A stretch of 64,000 nucleotides of DNA from NCBI GenBank assembly GCA_965115825.1, contig OZ220464.1:310001-374000 (forward strand). The letters run 5' to 3'. Shown here piece by piece: positions 53,157 through 61,390 of the stretch (the first letter of the stretch is position 1; the number at the start of each line of letters is the position of its first letter). This DNA is from Bin87 sp965115825. GTDB lineage: Bacteria > Chloroflexota > Dehalococcoidia > Lucifugimonadales > UBA3495. The notes under the pieces are model-generated. The model did no database searches. It was not told where the DNA came from and saw nothing but the letters and a program-made list of their open reading frames with translations. A program made the position numbers and the translations under genes.

Positions 53157-54140
53157 ATGGCTGCCCGGCCGCACCCACGCCTCCGCGCCCATCCCTGGCC
53201 GGCCTTCCTCGGCCTCGCCCTCGCCCTCGCCGGCCTGGCCGCCATGATCCTCTCCCTCTTCTTCCCCATCACCACCCTCTTCCCCCAACTCTGGCCCGTA
53301 GAACCCCTCGCCTACATCGGCATCGCCGCCATCGTCCTCGGCCTCTCCCTCGCCCTCGGAACCTACATAACCATCGGCCAAAACCCACGCCACTCCAACG
53401 GCATCCACGACATGGGCGACTGGAGCCGCCTCACCGAACGCCAATTCGAAACCTTCCAACACGACCTCGGCCGACCCATGCGTCGCATCCTCGGCAAATG
53501 CCGCGAAGTCCGCGGCGTCCTCGCCTCCACCGGCGAAGACGTCTCCATCGTCGTCCACGAACTCCTCGACGAAATCGAAGAACAAGCCCCTTCCTTCCGA
53601 CTCATGATGGCCAATATGCAGGTCATGATCAACCTCGAAACCTCCGACGTCCCCACCCAATACTACCCCGTAGAACCCACCGCCGTCGTCAGTCGCATCG
53701 TAGAACGATACACCGGCCAGGCCTCCGAACAGGGCAAAGACATCGTCTGGTGGTCCGAACCCGAAGAATTCGGACTCGTCCATTCCGACGCCGCCGTCCT
53801 CGAACACATCATCGCCAACCTCGTCGATAACGCCCTCCGCCACGGCGGCGACTACATCGAAATCTCCGCCACCCGCAAAACCGACGCCTTCCAGGTCAAC
53901 ATCGCCGACAACGGCCCCGGCATCCCCGCCCACTACCGCCCCCACCTCTTCACCCGCGGCTGGACCCCCGAAATGGGCCGCAGCGAAGAAAAAACCTCCT
54001 CCGGCCTCGGACTCTACATCAGCCGCACCCTCGCCCATCGCTACGGCGGCGAACTCTCCGTCGCCTCCATCCTCGCCCCCCATCCCGACCACTCCACCAC
54101 CTTCACCCTTACCCTCCCCATCGGCGCCCCCGACGCCTGA
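53157..54140 (+). CDS. Sensor histidine kinase
   Basis: 327 aa. Two membrane helices near the N-terminus (about 15-37 and 48-72) with only a short external loop, so it senses inside the membrane or a membrane state. The H-box is ETFQHDLGRPMRRI with the phospho-His at about residue 102. The ATPase has NLVDNALRHG (N-box), DNGPGIP (G1), LFTRGW and SSGLGLYIS (G2). There is no PAS or HAMP domain. Directly downstream of its response regulator. Confidence 0.92.
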   Translation: MAARPHPRLRAHPWPAFLGLALALAGLAAMILSLFFPITTLFPQLWPVEPLAYIGIAAIVLGLSLALGTYITIGQNPRHSNGIHDMGDWSRLTERQFETFQHDLGRPMRRILGKCREVRGVLASTGEDVSIVVHELLDEIEEQAPSFRLMMANMQVMINLETSDVPTQYYPVEPTAVVSRIVERYTGQASEQGKDIVWWSEPEEFGLVHSDAAVLEHIIANLVDNALRHGGDYIEISATRKTDAFQVNIADNGPGIPAHYRPHLFTRGWTPEMGRSEEKTSSGLGLYISRTLAHRYGGELSVASILAPHPDHSTTFTLTLPIGAPDA

Positions 54141-54172
54141 CCCCACCACCACCCCCGACCCGAGCCGCCGCC

Positions 54173-55024
54173 TTGCGCCGCAATATATCAGCCGCCGCCC
54201 TGGCAGTCCTATTGCTCGCCACCTTCATGATGGTCTGGGCCCTCGCCCTGCCCGCCGCCCCCGAGTGGCCCCCTTTCTCCGCCCGCCCCGCGCCCACGCC
54301 CCCACCAACCCCTGCGCCCACACCCACGCCCCAACCCCCGGCCACCCCCACGCCGCCGTCCCCAACGGCCACCACGGCCCCAATGCCAACCGCAACCCCC
54401 ATCCCCACCCCCACCGCCCCCACTCCAACCCCCCAGCCCACCCAGGACAACTTCTTCCTCAGAATCGACCGCCCCATGAACCTGGACGTCATTCACGGCC
54501 CCTCCGAGGTGGAAATAGCCGGCTCAACATTGCCCGGGTCCGAATTGATAATCATCCACCACAGCTCCGAAAGCGATGACGATGATGATGATGATGATAC
54601 GCCGAGCGTCGACGCCGACGGAAAATTCAGCGTAATCATCGAGCTCAACGAGGGCGCCAACGTCGTAGCGATAACCGCCAAGGACAGCTCATCCGGCCGC
54701 GAAGCCCGCCAACTCTTGCAGCTCACCTACTCTCCCGACCCCCCGGAACTCTACGTCGTCATCACCCACCCCAATAACAACGTCGTCATCACCGACCGCG
54801 TCATAACCGTAACCGGCGCTACTCTGCCCGGCGCAAAGGTCGATATCAACCGCATCATACCCGCCGAACTCGACGCGCTCGGCCGCTGGCAGGCCGTCAT
54901 CCTTTTGCAGGCCGGCTCCAACCGAATCGTTGCCACCGCTAAACGAGACGGCAACGAGGTTTCTACCGAAATCATCGTCATCCACCGCCTCCCCCCGGCT
55001 AATCAGCCCACCCCGCCATCCTAA
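54173..55024 (+). CDS. Secreted Ig-like protein with Pro/Thr linker
   Basis: 283 aa with a TTG start. Signal peptide (AALAVLLLATFMMVWALAL), a Pro/Thr-rich linker (about 33-88), then two Ig-like beta domains: NLDVIHGPSEVEIAGSTLPGSEL and VITDRVITVTGATLPGAKVDINR. Both contain the V-x-G-x-T-x-P-G-x-x pattern of bacterial Ig/glucodextranase-B-type folds. A run of eight Asp between them (coded by a GAT/GAC microsatellite, about 54578-54600) lies in the loop and could bind Ca2+. Cell-surface function, ligand unknown. Confidence 0.7.
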   Translation: MRRNISAAALAVLLLATFMMVWALALPAAPEWPPFSARPAPTPPPTPAPTPTPQPPATPTPPSPTATTAPMPTATPIPTPTAPTPTPQPTQDNFFLRIDRPMNLDVIHGPSEVEIAGSTLPGSELIIIHHSSESDDDDDDDDTPSVDADGKFSVIIELNEGANVVAITAKDSSSGREARQLLQLTYSPDPPELYVVITHPNNNVVITDRVITVTGATLPGAKVDINRIIPAELDALGRWQAVILLQAGSNRIVATAKRDGNEVSTEIIVIHRLPPANQPTPPS

Positions 55025-55047
55025 CCCTCTTTCCCGCTCCGCCTTCA

Positions 55048-55076
55048 TTGATAACCCCGCCAACGACGGCTATAAT
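55048..55076 (+). promoter_or_regulatory. Promoter of pdxS-pdxT
   Basis: TTGATA at 55048-55053, an exact 17-bp spacer and consensus TATAAT at 55071-55076. AGGAGG lies 8 nt before the pdxS ATG. This is the best promoter of the right half of the window. Confidence 0.8.
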
Positions 55077-55116
55077 AACCCCACTACATCCCGCCAGAAC
55101 ATAGGAGGCGCTTGTA

Positions 55117-56010
55117 ATGGTTGCAGACATCCTGACCGGCACTTTTACCGTTAAATCCGGCCACGCCCAAATGCTCAAAGGCGGCGTAATCATGGACGTG
55201 GTTACCCCCGAACAGGCCCGCATCGCCCAGGAAGCCGGCGCCGTCGCCGTCATGGCCCTCGAACGCGTCCCCGCCGACATCCGCGCCGACGGCGGCGTTG
55301 CCCGCATGAGCGACCCCTCTATGATCGCCGATATCATCAACTCCGTCACCATCCCCGTTATGGCCAAGTGCCGCATCGGACACTTCGTCGAAGCCCAAAT
55401 CCTCCAAGCCCTCGGCGTCGACTACGTCGACGAATCCGAAGTCCTCACCCCCGCCGACGAAACCCATCACGTCTGGAAACACGACTTCACCGTCCCCTTC
55501 GTCTGCGGCTGCCGCGACCTCGGCGAAGCCCTCCGCCGCATCTCCGAAGGCGCCGCCATGATCCGCACCAAAGGCGAAGCCGGCACCGGCGACATCGTCG
55601 AAGCAGTCCGACACATGCGTGCCGTCCAGGACGCCATCCGAAAACTCAAAACCATGCCCGACGACGAACTCGTCGTCGAAGCCCGCGACCTCAAAGTCAG
55701 CCTGGACCTCCTCCAGCAAACCCGCGCCGAAGGCCGACTCCCCGTGGTCAACTTCGCCGCCGGCGGCGTCGCCACCCCCGCCGACGCCGCTCTCATGATG
55801 CAGCTCGGCGCTGACGGCGTTTTCGTCGGCTCCGGCATCTTCAAATCCGGAGACCCCGCCGGCCGCGGCCACGCCATCGTCCAGGCCGTCACCCACTACA
55901 ACGACCCCCATATCCTCGCCCAGGTCTCCCGCGACCTCGGCGAACCCATGGTTGGCAGAAGCGTCCGCGAACTCACCCCCGACGAACTCCTCGCCACCCG
56001 CAGCATATAG
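55117..56010 (+). CDS. pdxS: Pyridoxal 5'-phosphate synthase subunit PdxS
   Basis: 297 aa, full length. Condenses ribose 5-phosphate, glyceraldehyde 3-phosphate and ammonia into PLP. GHAQMLKGGVIMDV is the conserved start, VMAKCRIGHFVEAQI holds the first catalytic Lys (about residue 83) and MIRTKGEAGTGDIVEAV the second Lys (about 151). VVNFAAGGVATPADAALMM and GVFVGSGIFKSGDP follow. The companion pdxT is 47 bp downstream. The DXP-independent route therefore supplies vitamin B6 to enzymes such as the class V aminotransferase. Confidence 0.97.
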   Translation: MVADILTGTFTVKSGHAQMLKGGVIMDVVTPEQARIAQEAGAVAVMALERVPADIRADGGVARMSDPSMIADIINSVTIPVMAKCRIGHFVEAQILQALGVDYVDESEVLTPADETHHVWKHDFTVPFVCGCRDLGEALRRISEGAAMIRTKGEAGTGDIVEAVRHMRAVQDAIRKLKTMPDDELVVEARDLKVSLDLLQQTRAEGRLPVVNFAAGGVATPADAALMMQLGADGVFVGSGIFKSGDPAGRGHAIVQAVTHYNDPHILAQVSRDLGEPMVGRSVRELTPDELLATRSI

Positions 56011-56057
56011 CCCAACCCATCCCTCCCGCAAAACCCCCTACCCACATCGCCCCAACG

Positions 56058-56690
56058 GTGGACACCCGGTTGAACATCGGCGTTCTGGCAGTACAAGGAG
56101 ACTTCGCGGAGCACTCCCACGTCCTCCGCAGCATCGGCGCCTCCGCTACGGAAGTGCGCCTCCCCTGCCATCTGCCCGGCCTGGACGGCCTCATCATCCC
56201 CGGCGGCGAAAGCACCACCCTCAGCCGACTCATGTCCTTGTACCGCCTGCGCCAGCCCGTCGCCGACATGGCCGCCGCCGGCAAAGCCATCTGGGGCACC
56301 TGCGCCGGCATGATTATGCTCGCCTCCGAAATCACCGAAGACGACCCCGTACCCCTCTCCGTGATGGACGTAGGCGTACAGCGCAACGCCTTCGGCCGCC
56401 AGATCGACTCCTTCGAGCACGACCTCACCGTTGCCGGACTCGGCCCCCACCCCTACCACGCCATATTCATCCGCGCCCCCGTTATCATCCGCGTCGGCCA
56501 CGATGTGGACATCCTCGCCGCCCTCCCCGACGGACGACCCGTCGCCGTCCGCCAGAACAACCTCCTCGCAACCTCCTTCCACCCGGAGCTAACCTCCGAC
56601 GCCCGCATCCACCGCTATTTCCTCGCCATGGCCGGCGGCCCTCCCTACGACCCCCACGCCCCCCTTATCGAAGCCCCGCGAGTCCGATGA
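56058..56690 (+). CDS. pdxT: Pyridoxal 5'-phosphate synthase glutaminase PdxT
   Basis: 210 aa with a GTG start. Releases ammonia from glutamine for PdxS. IGVLAVQGDFAEHSHVL, LIIPGGESTTLSRLM, the nucleophile Cys in WGTCAGMIMLA (about residue 81), and SFHPELTSD with His/Glu (about 174-176) form the class I triad. Normal length. Confidence 0.96.
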   Translation: MDTRLNIGVLAVQGDFAEHSHVLRSIGASATEVRLPCHLPGLDGLIIPGGESTTLSRLMSLYRLRQPVADMAAAGKAIWGTCAGMIMLASEITEDDPVPLSVMDVGVQRNAFGRQIDSFEHDLTVAGLGPHPYHAIFIRAPVIIRVGHDVDILAALPDGRPVAVRQNNLLATSFHPELTSDARIHRYFLAMAGGPPYDPHAPLIEAPRVR

Positions 56691-56709
56691 ACCACTCAGG
56701 AGAACATCG

Positions 56710-58377
56710 TTGGTAACTGTCGCGCAACCCGCTCACGATGAACTGCTCCAACTCTTGGACGTGCTGCCCCCCCGCGTCCTCGACGCCCTCCGCCGCCAGG
56801 AAAACCTGCACGACCTCCTGGAAGTAGTCCTCGACCTCGGACGCCCCCCGGAAGCCCGCTTCGTTTCCGGCGACGTTTTGCTCGACGACGAACCCATCGC
56901 ACGCACCGACCTCCAGCAGGTAGTTTCCCGCGTCGGCGATTTCGGCGGCGACAACCGGGCCGGAATGGAACTCACCCTCCATCGCATCTCCGCAATACGC
57001 AACCGCAGCGGCGCCGTCGTCGGCATCACCTGCCGAGTCGGCCGCGCCGTCTTCGGCACCATCAAAATGATCGAAGACCTCGCCTACGACGGCAAAAACA
57101 TCCTCCTCCTGGGCCGCCCCGGCGTCGGCAAAACCACCATGCTCCGAGAAGTCGCCCGCGCCCTCGCCGACGAAGCCCGCAAGCGCGTCATCATCGTCGA
57201 TACCTCCAACGAAATCGCCGGCGACGGCGACATCCCCCATCCCGCCATCGGCCACGCCCGCCGTATGCAGGTCCCCGCTCCCACCGAGCAGCACGCAGTC
57301 ATGATCGAAGCCGTCGAAAACCACATGCCCCAGGTCATCATCATCGACGAAATGGGCACCACCCAGGAAGCCGCCGCCGCCCGCACCATCGCCGAGCGCG
57401 GCGTCCAGCTCGTAGCCACCGCCCACGGCAACACCCTCGACAACCTCATCATGAACCCCACCCTCTCAGACCTCATCGGCGGCGTCCAGACCGTTACCCT
57501 CGGCGACCAGGAAGCCCGCTTCCGGGGCACCCAGAAATCCGTCCTCGAGCGCAAAGCCCCCCCAACCTTCGACGTGGTCGTCGAAATCCAGGCCCGGAAC
57601 GAAGTCGCCGTTCACGACGACGTAGCCCAGGTCGTCGACCAGTGGCTCCGCGGCTATCCCGTAGCCCCCGAAGTCCGCCACTTGGACGAAAACGGTATAG
57701 TAACCCGAACCGCCGCCACCCGCCGCAACGAGTCCGCGCCCCCGCCCTGGGCCGCCAGCGAAATCCGCAGCCGCCGCAGCAAAAGCCGCCGCAGCCCCGA
57801 ACCGGACGCCCCCTACGACCCCTACGACCACTACCCCCCCGAGCGCTTCCAGGACGAGCCCGACGCCCCCGGCCTCCGACTCGACGCCCGCATCTTCCTC
57901 TTCGGCGTCAGTCGCGACAAAGTCGAAGCCAGCCTCGCCGAACGCGGCGCTGCCGCCGAAATCGTCAGCGAACTCCGTCGCGCCAACGTCCTGCTTACCA
58001 CCAAAAACCACTACCGTCGCGGCAGCCAGCTCGTGCGCGTTGCCGAAAACAACAACGTCCCAGTGTACGTGCTCCGCAAAAACACCGTTCCGCAGGTAAG
58101 CGAGTTTCTCACCACCTTGGCCCGCGACCGGGGCGTAGAACTCCCCCCTCCCTCACGCCAATTCGCCGGAGAGCCCGACGCCGAAACCGAAGCCGCCGCC
58201 CGCGCCCAAGCCGAAGAAGCCGCCCACCGCGTCCTCTCCGGCGAATTCAGCGTCCAGCTCGACCCCCAGCGCCCCTACATCCGTCGCCTCCAACACCTGC
58301 TGGCCGAACAATTCAACCTCGCCTCCACCAGCCGGGGGCGCGACCCCCAGCGCGGCGTCCTCATCTACCGCCCCTGA
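56710..58377 (+). CDS. R3H-domain AAA ATPase (SpoIIIAA/Ycf45-like)
   Basis: 555 aa with a TTG start. The P-loop is LLGRPGVGKTTML (about residues 133-145), preceded by a domain reading GVVVGITCRVGRAVFG-like, and followed by VIIIDEMGTTQEAAAARTIAERGVQL (Walker B). The C-terminal 130 residues contain PYIRRLQHLLAEQFNLAST, the R3H-type single-stranded nucleic acid-binding core. Homologues in cyanobacteria (Ycf45) and in firmicute SpoIIIAA have this ATPase fold. The job is not established; a role in nucleic-acid handling or in membrane assembly is open. Confidence 0.85.
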   Translation: MVTVAQPAHDELLQLLDVLPPRVLDALRRQENLHDLLEVVLDLGRPPEARFVSGDVLLDDEPIARTDLQQVVSRVGDFGGDNRAGMELTLHRISAIRNRSGAVVGITCRVGRAVFGTIKMIEDLAYDGKNILLLGRPGVGKTTMLREVARALADEARKRVIIVDTSNEIAGDGDIPHPAIGHARRMQVPAPTEQHAVMIEAVENHMPQVIIIDEMGTTQEAAAARTIAERGVQLVATAHGNTLDNLIMNPTLSDLIGGVQTVTLGDQEARFRGTQKSVLERKAPPTFDVVVEIQARNEVAVHDDVAQVVDQWLRGYPVAPEVRHLDENGIVTRTAATRRNESAPPPWAASEIRSRRSKSRRSPEPDAPYDPYDHYPPERFQDEPDAPGLRLDARIFLFGVSRDKVEASLAERGAAAEIVSELRRANVLLTTKNHYRRGSQLVRVAENNNVPVYVLRKNTVPQVSEFLTTLARDRGVELPPPSRQFAGEPDAETEAAARAQAEEAAHRVLSGEFSVQLDPQRPYIRRLQHLLAEQFNLASTSRGRDPQRGVLIYRP

Positions 58378-58392
58378 TACGGAATACCCGGA

Positions 58393-59058
58393 ATGGGCGG
58401 AATACTCATAGCCTTTGAGGGCGGCGAAGGAGCGGGAAAATCAACCCAGGCCAGCCTGCTGCAGGAAACCCTGCGCCAGCGCGGCTACTCCCCCGTCCTG
58501 CTCCGAGAGCCCGGTTCTACCCCACTCGGCGAGTATCTGCGAGAGTACCTCATCGCCGGCCGGCCCCTCACCCCCACCGCCGAGCTCCTCCTGTTCGAAG
58601 CCGCCCGCGCTGAGCTGATGGAGAACCGCATCCGCCCCGAACTGGCCGCCGGCTCCGTCGTTATCTCCGACCGCTTCGCCGGCTCCACCGTCGCCTACCA
58701 GGGATACGGGCGCCTCCTTGACCTCGAACAAATCCGGTGGCTCAACGACTTTGCCACCGGCCTCCGTTATCCCGATCTAACCCTCCTGCTCGACATCGAC
58801 CCCGCTATCGGACTCAACCGCATCCACGGCCGCCAGCTCTCCTTCGGCCTGCTCGACAACGACCCCAACCGTTTCGAAGACGCCGATATCGCCTTCCATC
58901 ACGCCGTTCGCCGCGGCTTTCAAAAACAGGCCGACGTCGCCCAAAGCTGGAAACTGATCCCCGGCTACCATTCAATTCAGGATGTCGCCGCCAGGATATG
59001 GGCCGCAGTCTGCCCGCTGCTGGCCGATTGCCAAACCTTGCGCCGGATGATACCGTAG
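58393..59058 (+). CDS. tmk: Thymidylate kinase
   Basis: 221 aa. Phosphorylates dTMP to dTDP. P-loop FEGGEGAGKST near the start, LREPGSTPLGEYLR (the DxE/ Arg region), VVISDRFAGSTVAYQG and the LID-like segment around SFGLLDNDPNRFEDAD. Length and order match bacterial Tmk. It follows the R3H ATPase after 15 bp. Confidence 0.95.
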   Translation: MGGILIAFEGGEGAGKSTQASLLQETLRQRGYSPVLLREPGSTPLGEYLREYLIAGRPLTPTAELLLFEAARAELMENRIRPELAAGSVVISDRFAGSTVAYQGYGRLLDLEQIRWLNDFATGLRYPDLTLLLDIDPAIGLNRIHGRQLSFGLLDNDPNRFEDADIAFHHAVRRGFQKQADVAQSWKLIPGYHSIQDVAARIWAAVCPLLADCQTLRRMIP

Positions 59059-59063
59059 CCCCA

Positions 59064-60443
59064 ATGCCGGCGCCGTACTTCCCCTTGTCCACGACGGTTG
59101 CCCTCGTTGCCATCATCCTGACGGCGTCCCTGGCCTGCGCACTTGACGGCGACGCCGGCCCTCCCCCGACTGATATGGCCATCAATCGCATCGCCTACAT
59201 CAACTCCGACGGCCAGCTGGTTACCGTCAACCCCGATGGCAGCAACCGCGACACCCTCACCACCGGCGCAATAGCCGGTTCCGGCGGACGCATGGGCGGC
59301 ATCATCGCCTCCCCCCGCGGCAGAGCGGAAACCCGCCTGTACGGCTGGCCCGTCTGGTCTCCCGATGGCAGCCGCATCGCAGTTTCCCTCATTAGCGGCC
59401 TTACCCCCGGCGACGCCGAAATGAGCGTGCAATCGTTGGAATCCGACACCGGGGTCGGCGGAGCGGTCTTCGTCAACCCCGCCCCGCTGACCATTGCCGA
59501 CGGCGCTCCCCACTACGTGCAATGGTCGCCCGACGGCCGAATGCTCGCCATCACCGCCGCCACCCCGGAGGGCCTGTCGCTGTTCGTGGTTGACGCCAAC
59601 CCCGCTGATGGCGAAGCCATTGCAACCGCCGGAACTCCGGCAGTCAGAGGCGCGCCCCTCTACTTTGACTGGTCGCCCGACAGTGCCGCCTTGGCCGTGC
59701 ATAGCGGCCAGGATCTGATAGTGCTCCGCCTCAACGATGACCGAACCGGCTTCTCAGTGGAACCCATCAGCCGCTCCGTCTCCTTTCACACCCCGGCGTG
59801 GTCCCCCGACGGAACTCAACTCGCCTGGTCTGCCCCCGGCGGCGACGGCGAGGCCATCTGGCTCGGACGCCCCGGCCACCCCAACTACCCCCCGCTCCGG
59901 CTCACCGAAGTAGAGGGAGCCTGCGCTTTCCTCTGGTCCTCCGACGGCCAAACCATCGCGGTGGCCGACCGTCGTAACGACGGCTCGCCTGCATACCAAC
60001 GCCTGCGGCTGGTGGCCGCCGATGGCAGCGCCGAGCGAACCGTGCGGGAAGACGACTGGGTGCTGGGCTTTTTCTGGGAACGGGACGGCGCGCAGCTGGC
60101 CTGGGTAGCCTTGAACCCCGAAGAAAGAAACATGGAATGGCGCATCGTCGGTGCCGACAATGATCCCGACGCCGGCGGAGACCAGCCCGTCGCCGGCCTC
60201 CGTTTCTCGCCCAGCGGCGAGACTTTTCTGATGCTGGCCTTCTTCGACCAGTACGCCCGCAGCCATTCGCCCTGGTCGCCCGACGGGTCCGCCCTGGTCG
60301 TAGCCGGCAACCGGCTCTACCTTTCCGAAAGGCGCAACGGCAGCGGCGCCTCCGGCCCCCATGTGTACGTCGCCGAATTGGGCAACGGCGGAGAATTGCG
60401 CGACATCGCTCCCGGCGCCATCGCCGTCTGGTCTCCGCGATAG
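59064..60443 (+). CDS. TolB-like beta-propeller lipoprotein
   Basis: 459 aa from the ATG at 59064 (an open frame runs further upstream into tmk). The signal ends in TASLAC, so it is lipid-anchored. The rest is a propeller of PD40-type blades: WSPDGSRIAV, WSPDGRMLAI, WSPDSAALAV, WSPDGTQLAW, WSSDGQTIAV, WERDGAQLAW and WSPDGSALVV. No enzyme motif. Tmk ends 5 bp before it. Confidence 0.85.
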   Translation: MPAPYFPLSTTVALVAIILTASLACALDGDAGPPPTDMAINRIAYINSDGQLVTVNPDGSNRDTLTTGAIAGSGGRMGGIIASPRGRAETRLYGWPVWSPDGSRIAVSLISGLTPGDAEMSVQSLESDTGVGGAVFVNPAPLTIADGAPHYVQWSPDGRMLAITAATPEGLSLFVVDANPADGEAIATAGTPAVRGAPLYFDWSPDSAALAVHSGQDLIVLRLNDDRTGFSVEPISRSVSFHTPAWSPDGTQLAWSAPGGDGEAIWLGRPGHPNYPPLRLTEVEGACAFLWSSDGQTIAVADRRNDGSPAYQRLRLVAADGSAERTVREDDWVLGFFWERDGAQLAWVALNPEERNMEWRIVGADNDPDAGGDQPVAGLRFSPSGETFLMLAFFDQYARSHSPWSPDGSALVVAGNRLYLSERRNGSGASGPHVYVAELGNGGELRDIAPGAIAVWSPR

Positions 60444-60517
60444 GCTATACTAACAATAATCCGCGCGCTGGCCATTCCCCCGCAAGCCGTAATGCGGAAC
60501 CGCCAGGAGAATGCCCA

Positions 60518-61369
60518 ATGTTCCTGTCCCTACCCTTCGTCGCTGTCCGCAGTCCCTTCCCGGCAATCCTGGCCGCGATTTTGGCCACCGCGCTGCCCGT
60601 CGTGGGATTGGCCTGTGGCGGCGCAGACGCTCCTAGCTCCCTCGCCGAGCCGGCCGCTACCTCCCGGCCCGCCGGCGACCCTACATCTGCCCCCACGCCG
60701 CCGCCCGACCCGGCGGCCCTGCTCACCGAAACCGCAGCCAACGCCCGCGCAATGGAATCAATGCGCTTTGCCGTTACCCACGAAACGGGCAGCATCTACA
60801 TCAGCGCGGCGGCGGCGAAAGCAATGGAAGCCAAAGGGGCCTGGAACGAAACGCAAGGCGCGGAAATAGCTATCGACGCTTACCTAGTGCCTGGCCCGGA
60901 TGCCGCGCCGGAGTCGGGAACCTACGTTCAGCTCAATATGCTGGTAACATCCGACGCCTACTTTATCACCGACCCCCTGTCCGGCGCCTGGACCAAGCGC
61001 CCCCTGGACAACCTCCCCGTCCCCGTTGACCAGGTTGCCGACATAATGGGCGGTATGCTCGACGCAGTTGAATATCCCGAACTCGCCGGCCTGGATACGG
61101 TGGACGGCCGGCAATCCTATCGCATCACCGGAAAGGTGCCGGCCTCCGTAATGGAATGGATGCTGTTGGCCGGACTGGAAGGGCAGTATGTGGACATCGC
61201 TATATGGACGGATACGGAACGGAAGCTGCTCCGAAAAATCCGCATGACCGGCCCAATCGGCGCTTTCGATACCCCCGACACCGTCCGCGTGCTTACCGTA
61301 ACGGACATCAACGATTCCGTAAGCATCGAGCCGCCCACCGATTTCCTCGACCTGACCAACCTTCAATAG
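60518..61369 (+). CDS. LppX/LprG-like lipoprotein
   Basis: 283 aa. Signal ending in VVGLAC, a Thr/Pro linker, then a domain with TETAANARAMESMRFAV, YVQLNMLVTSDAYFITDPLSGAW and ETKVTGKVPASVMEWMLL-like wording, matching the LppX_LprAFG fold. In mycobacteria LprG binds acylated lipids and works with the MFS protein P55. Here the next gene, 22 bp downstream, is a 14-helix MFS exporter of the same type, so a lipid- or glycolipid-export pair is inferred. A TATACT sequence near 60446 is a possible -10. Confidence 0.8.
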   Translation: MFLSLPFVAVRSPFPAILAAILATALPVVGLACGGADAPSSLAEPAATSRPAGDPTSAPTPPPDPAALLTETAANARAMESMRFAVTHETGSIYISAAAAKAMEAKGAWNETQGAEIAIDAYLVPGPDAAPESGTYVQLNMLVTSDAYFITDPLSGAWTKRPLDNLPVPVDQVADIMGGMLDAVEYPELAGLDTVDGRQSYRITGKVPASVMEWMLLAGLEGQYVDIAIWTDTERKLLRKIRMTGPIGAFDTPDTVRVLTVTDINDSVSIEPPTDFLDLTNLQ

Positions 61370-61390
61370 TAACCGCGGTAACAACCCGAG

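Noticed and set aside
52185..54152. 655-aa minus frame antisense to rho, the response regulator and the kinase
   Set aside because: Composition is Gly/Val/Asp-rich as expected for the complement of C-ending codons. The plus-strand genes have clear catalytic motifs.
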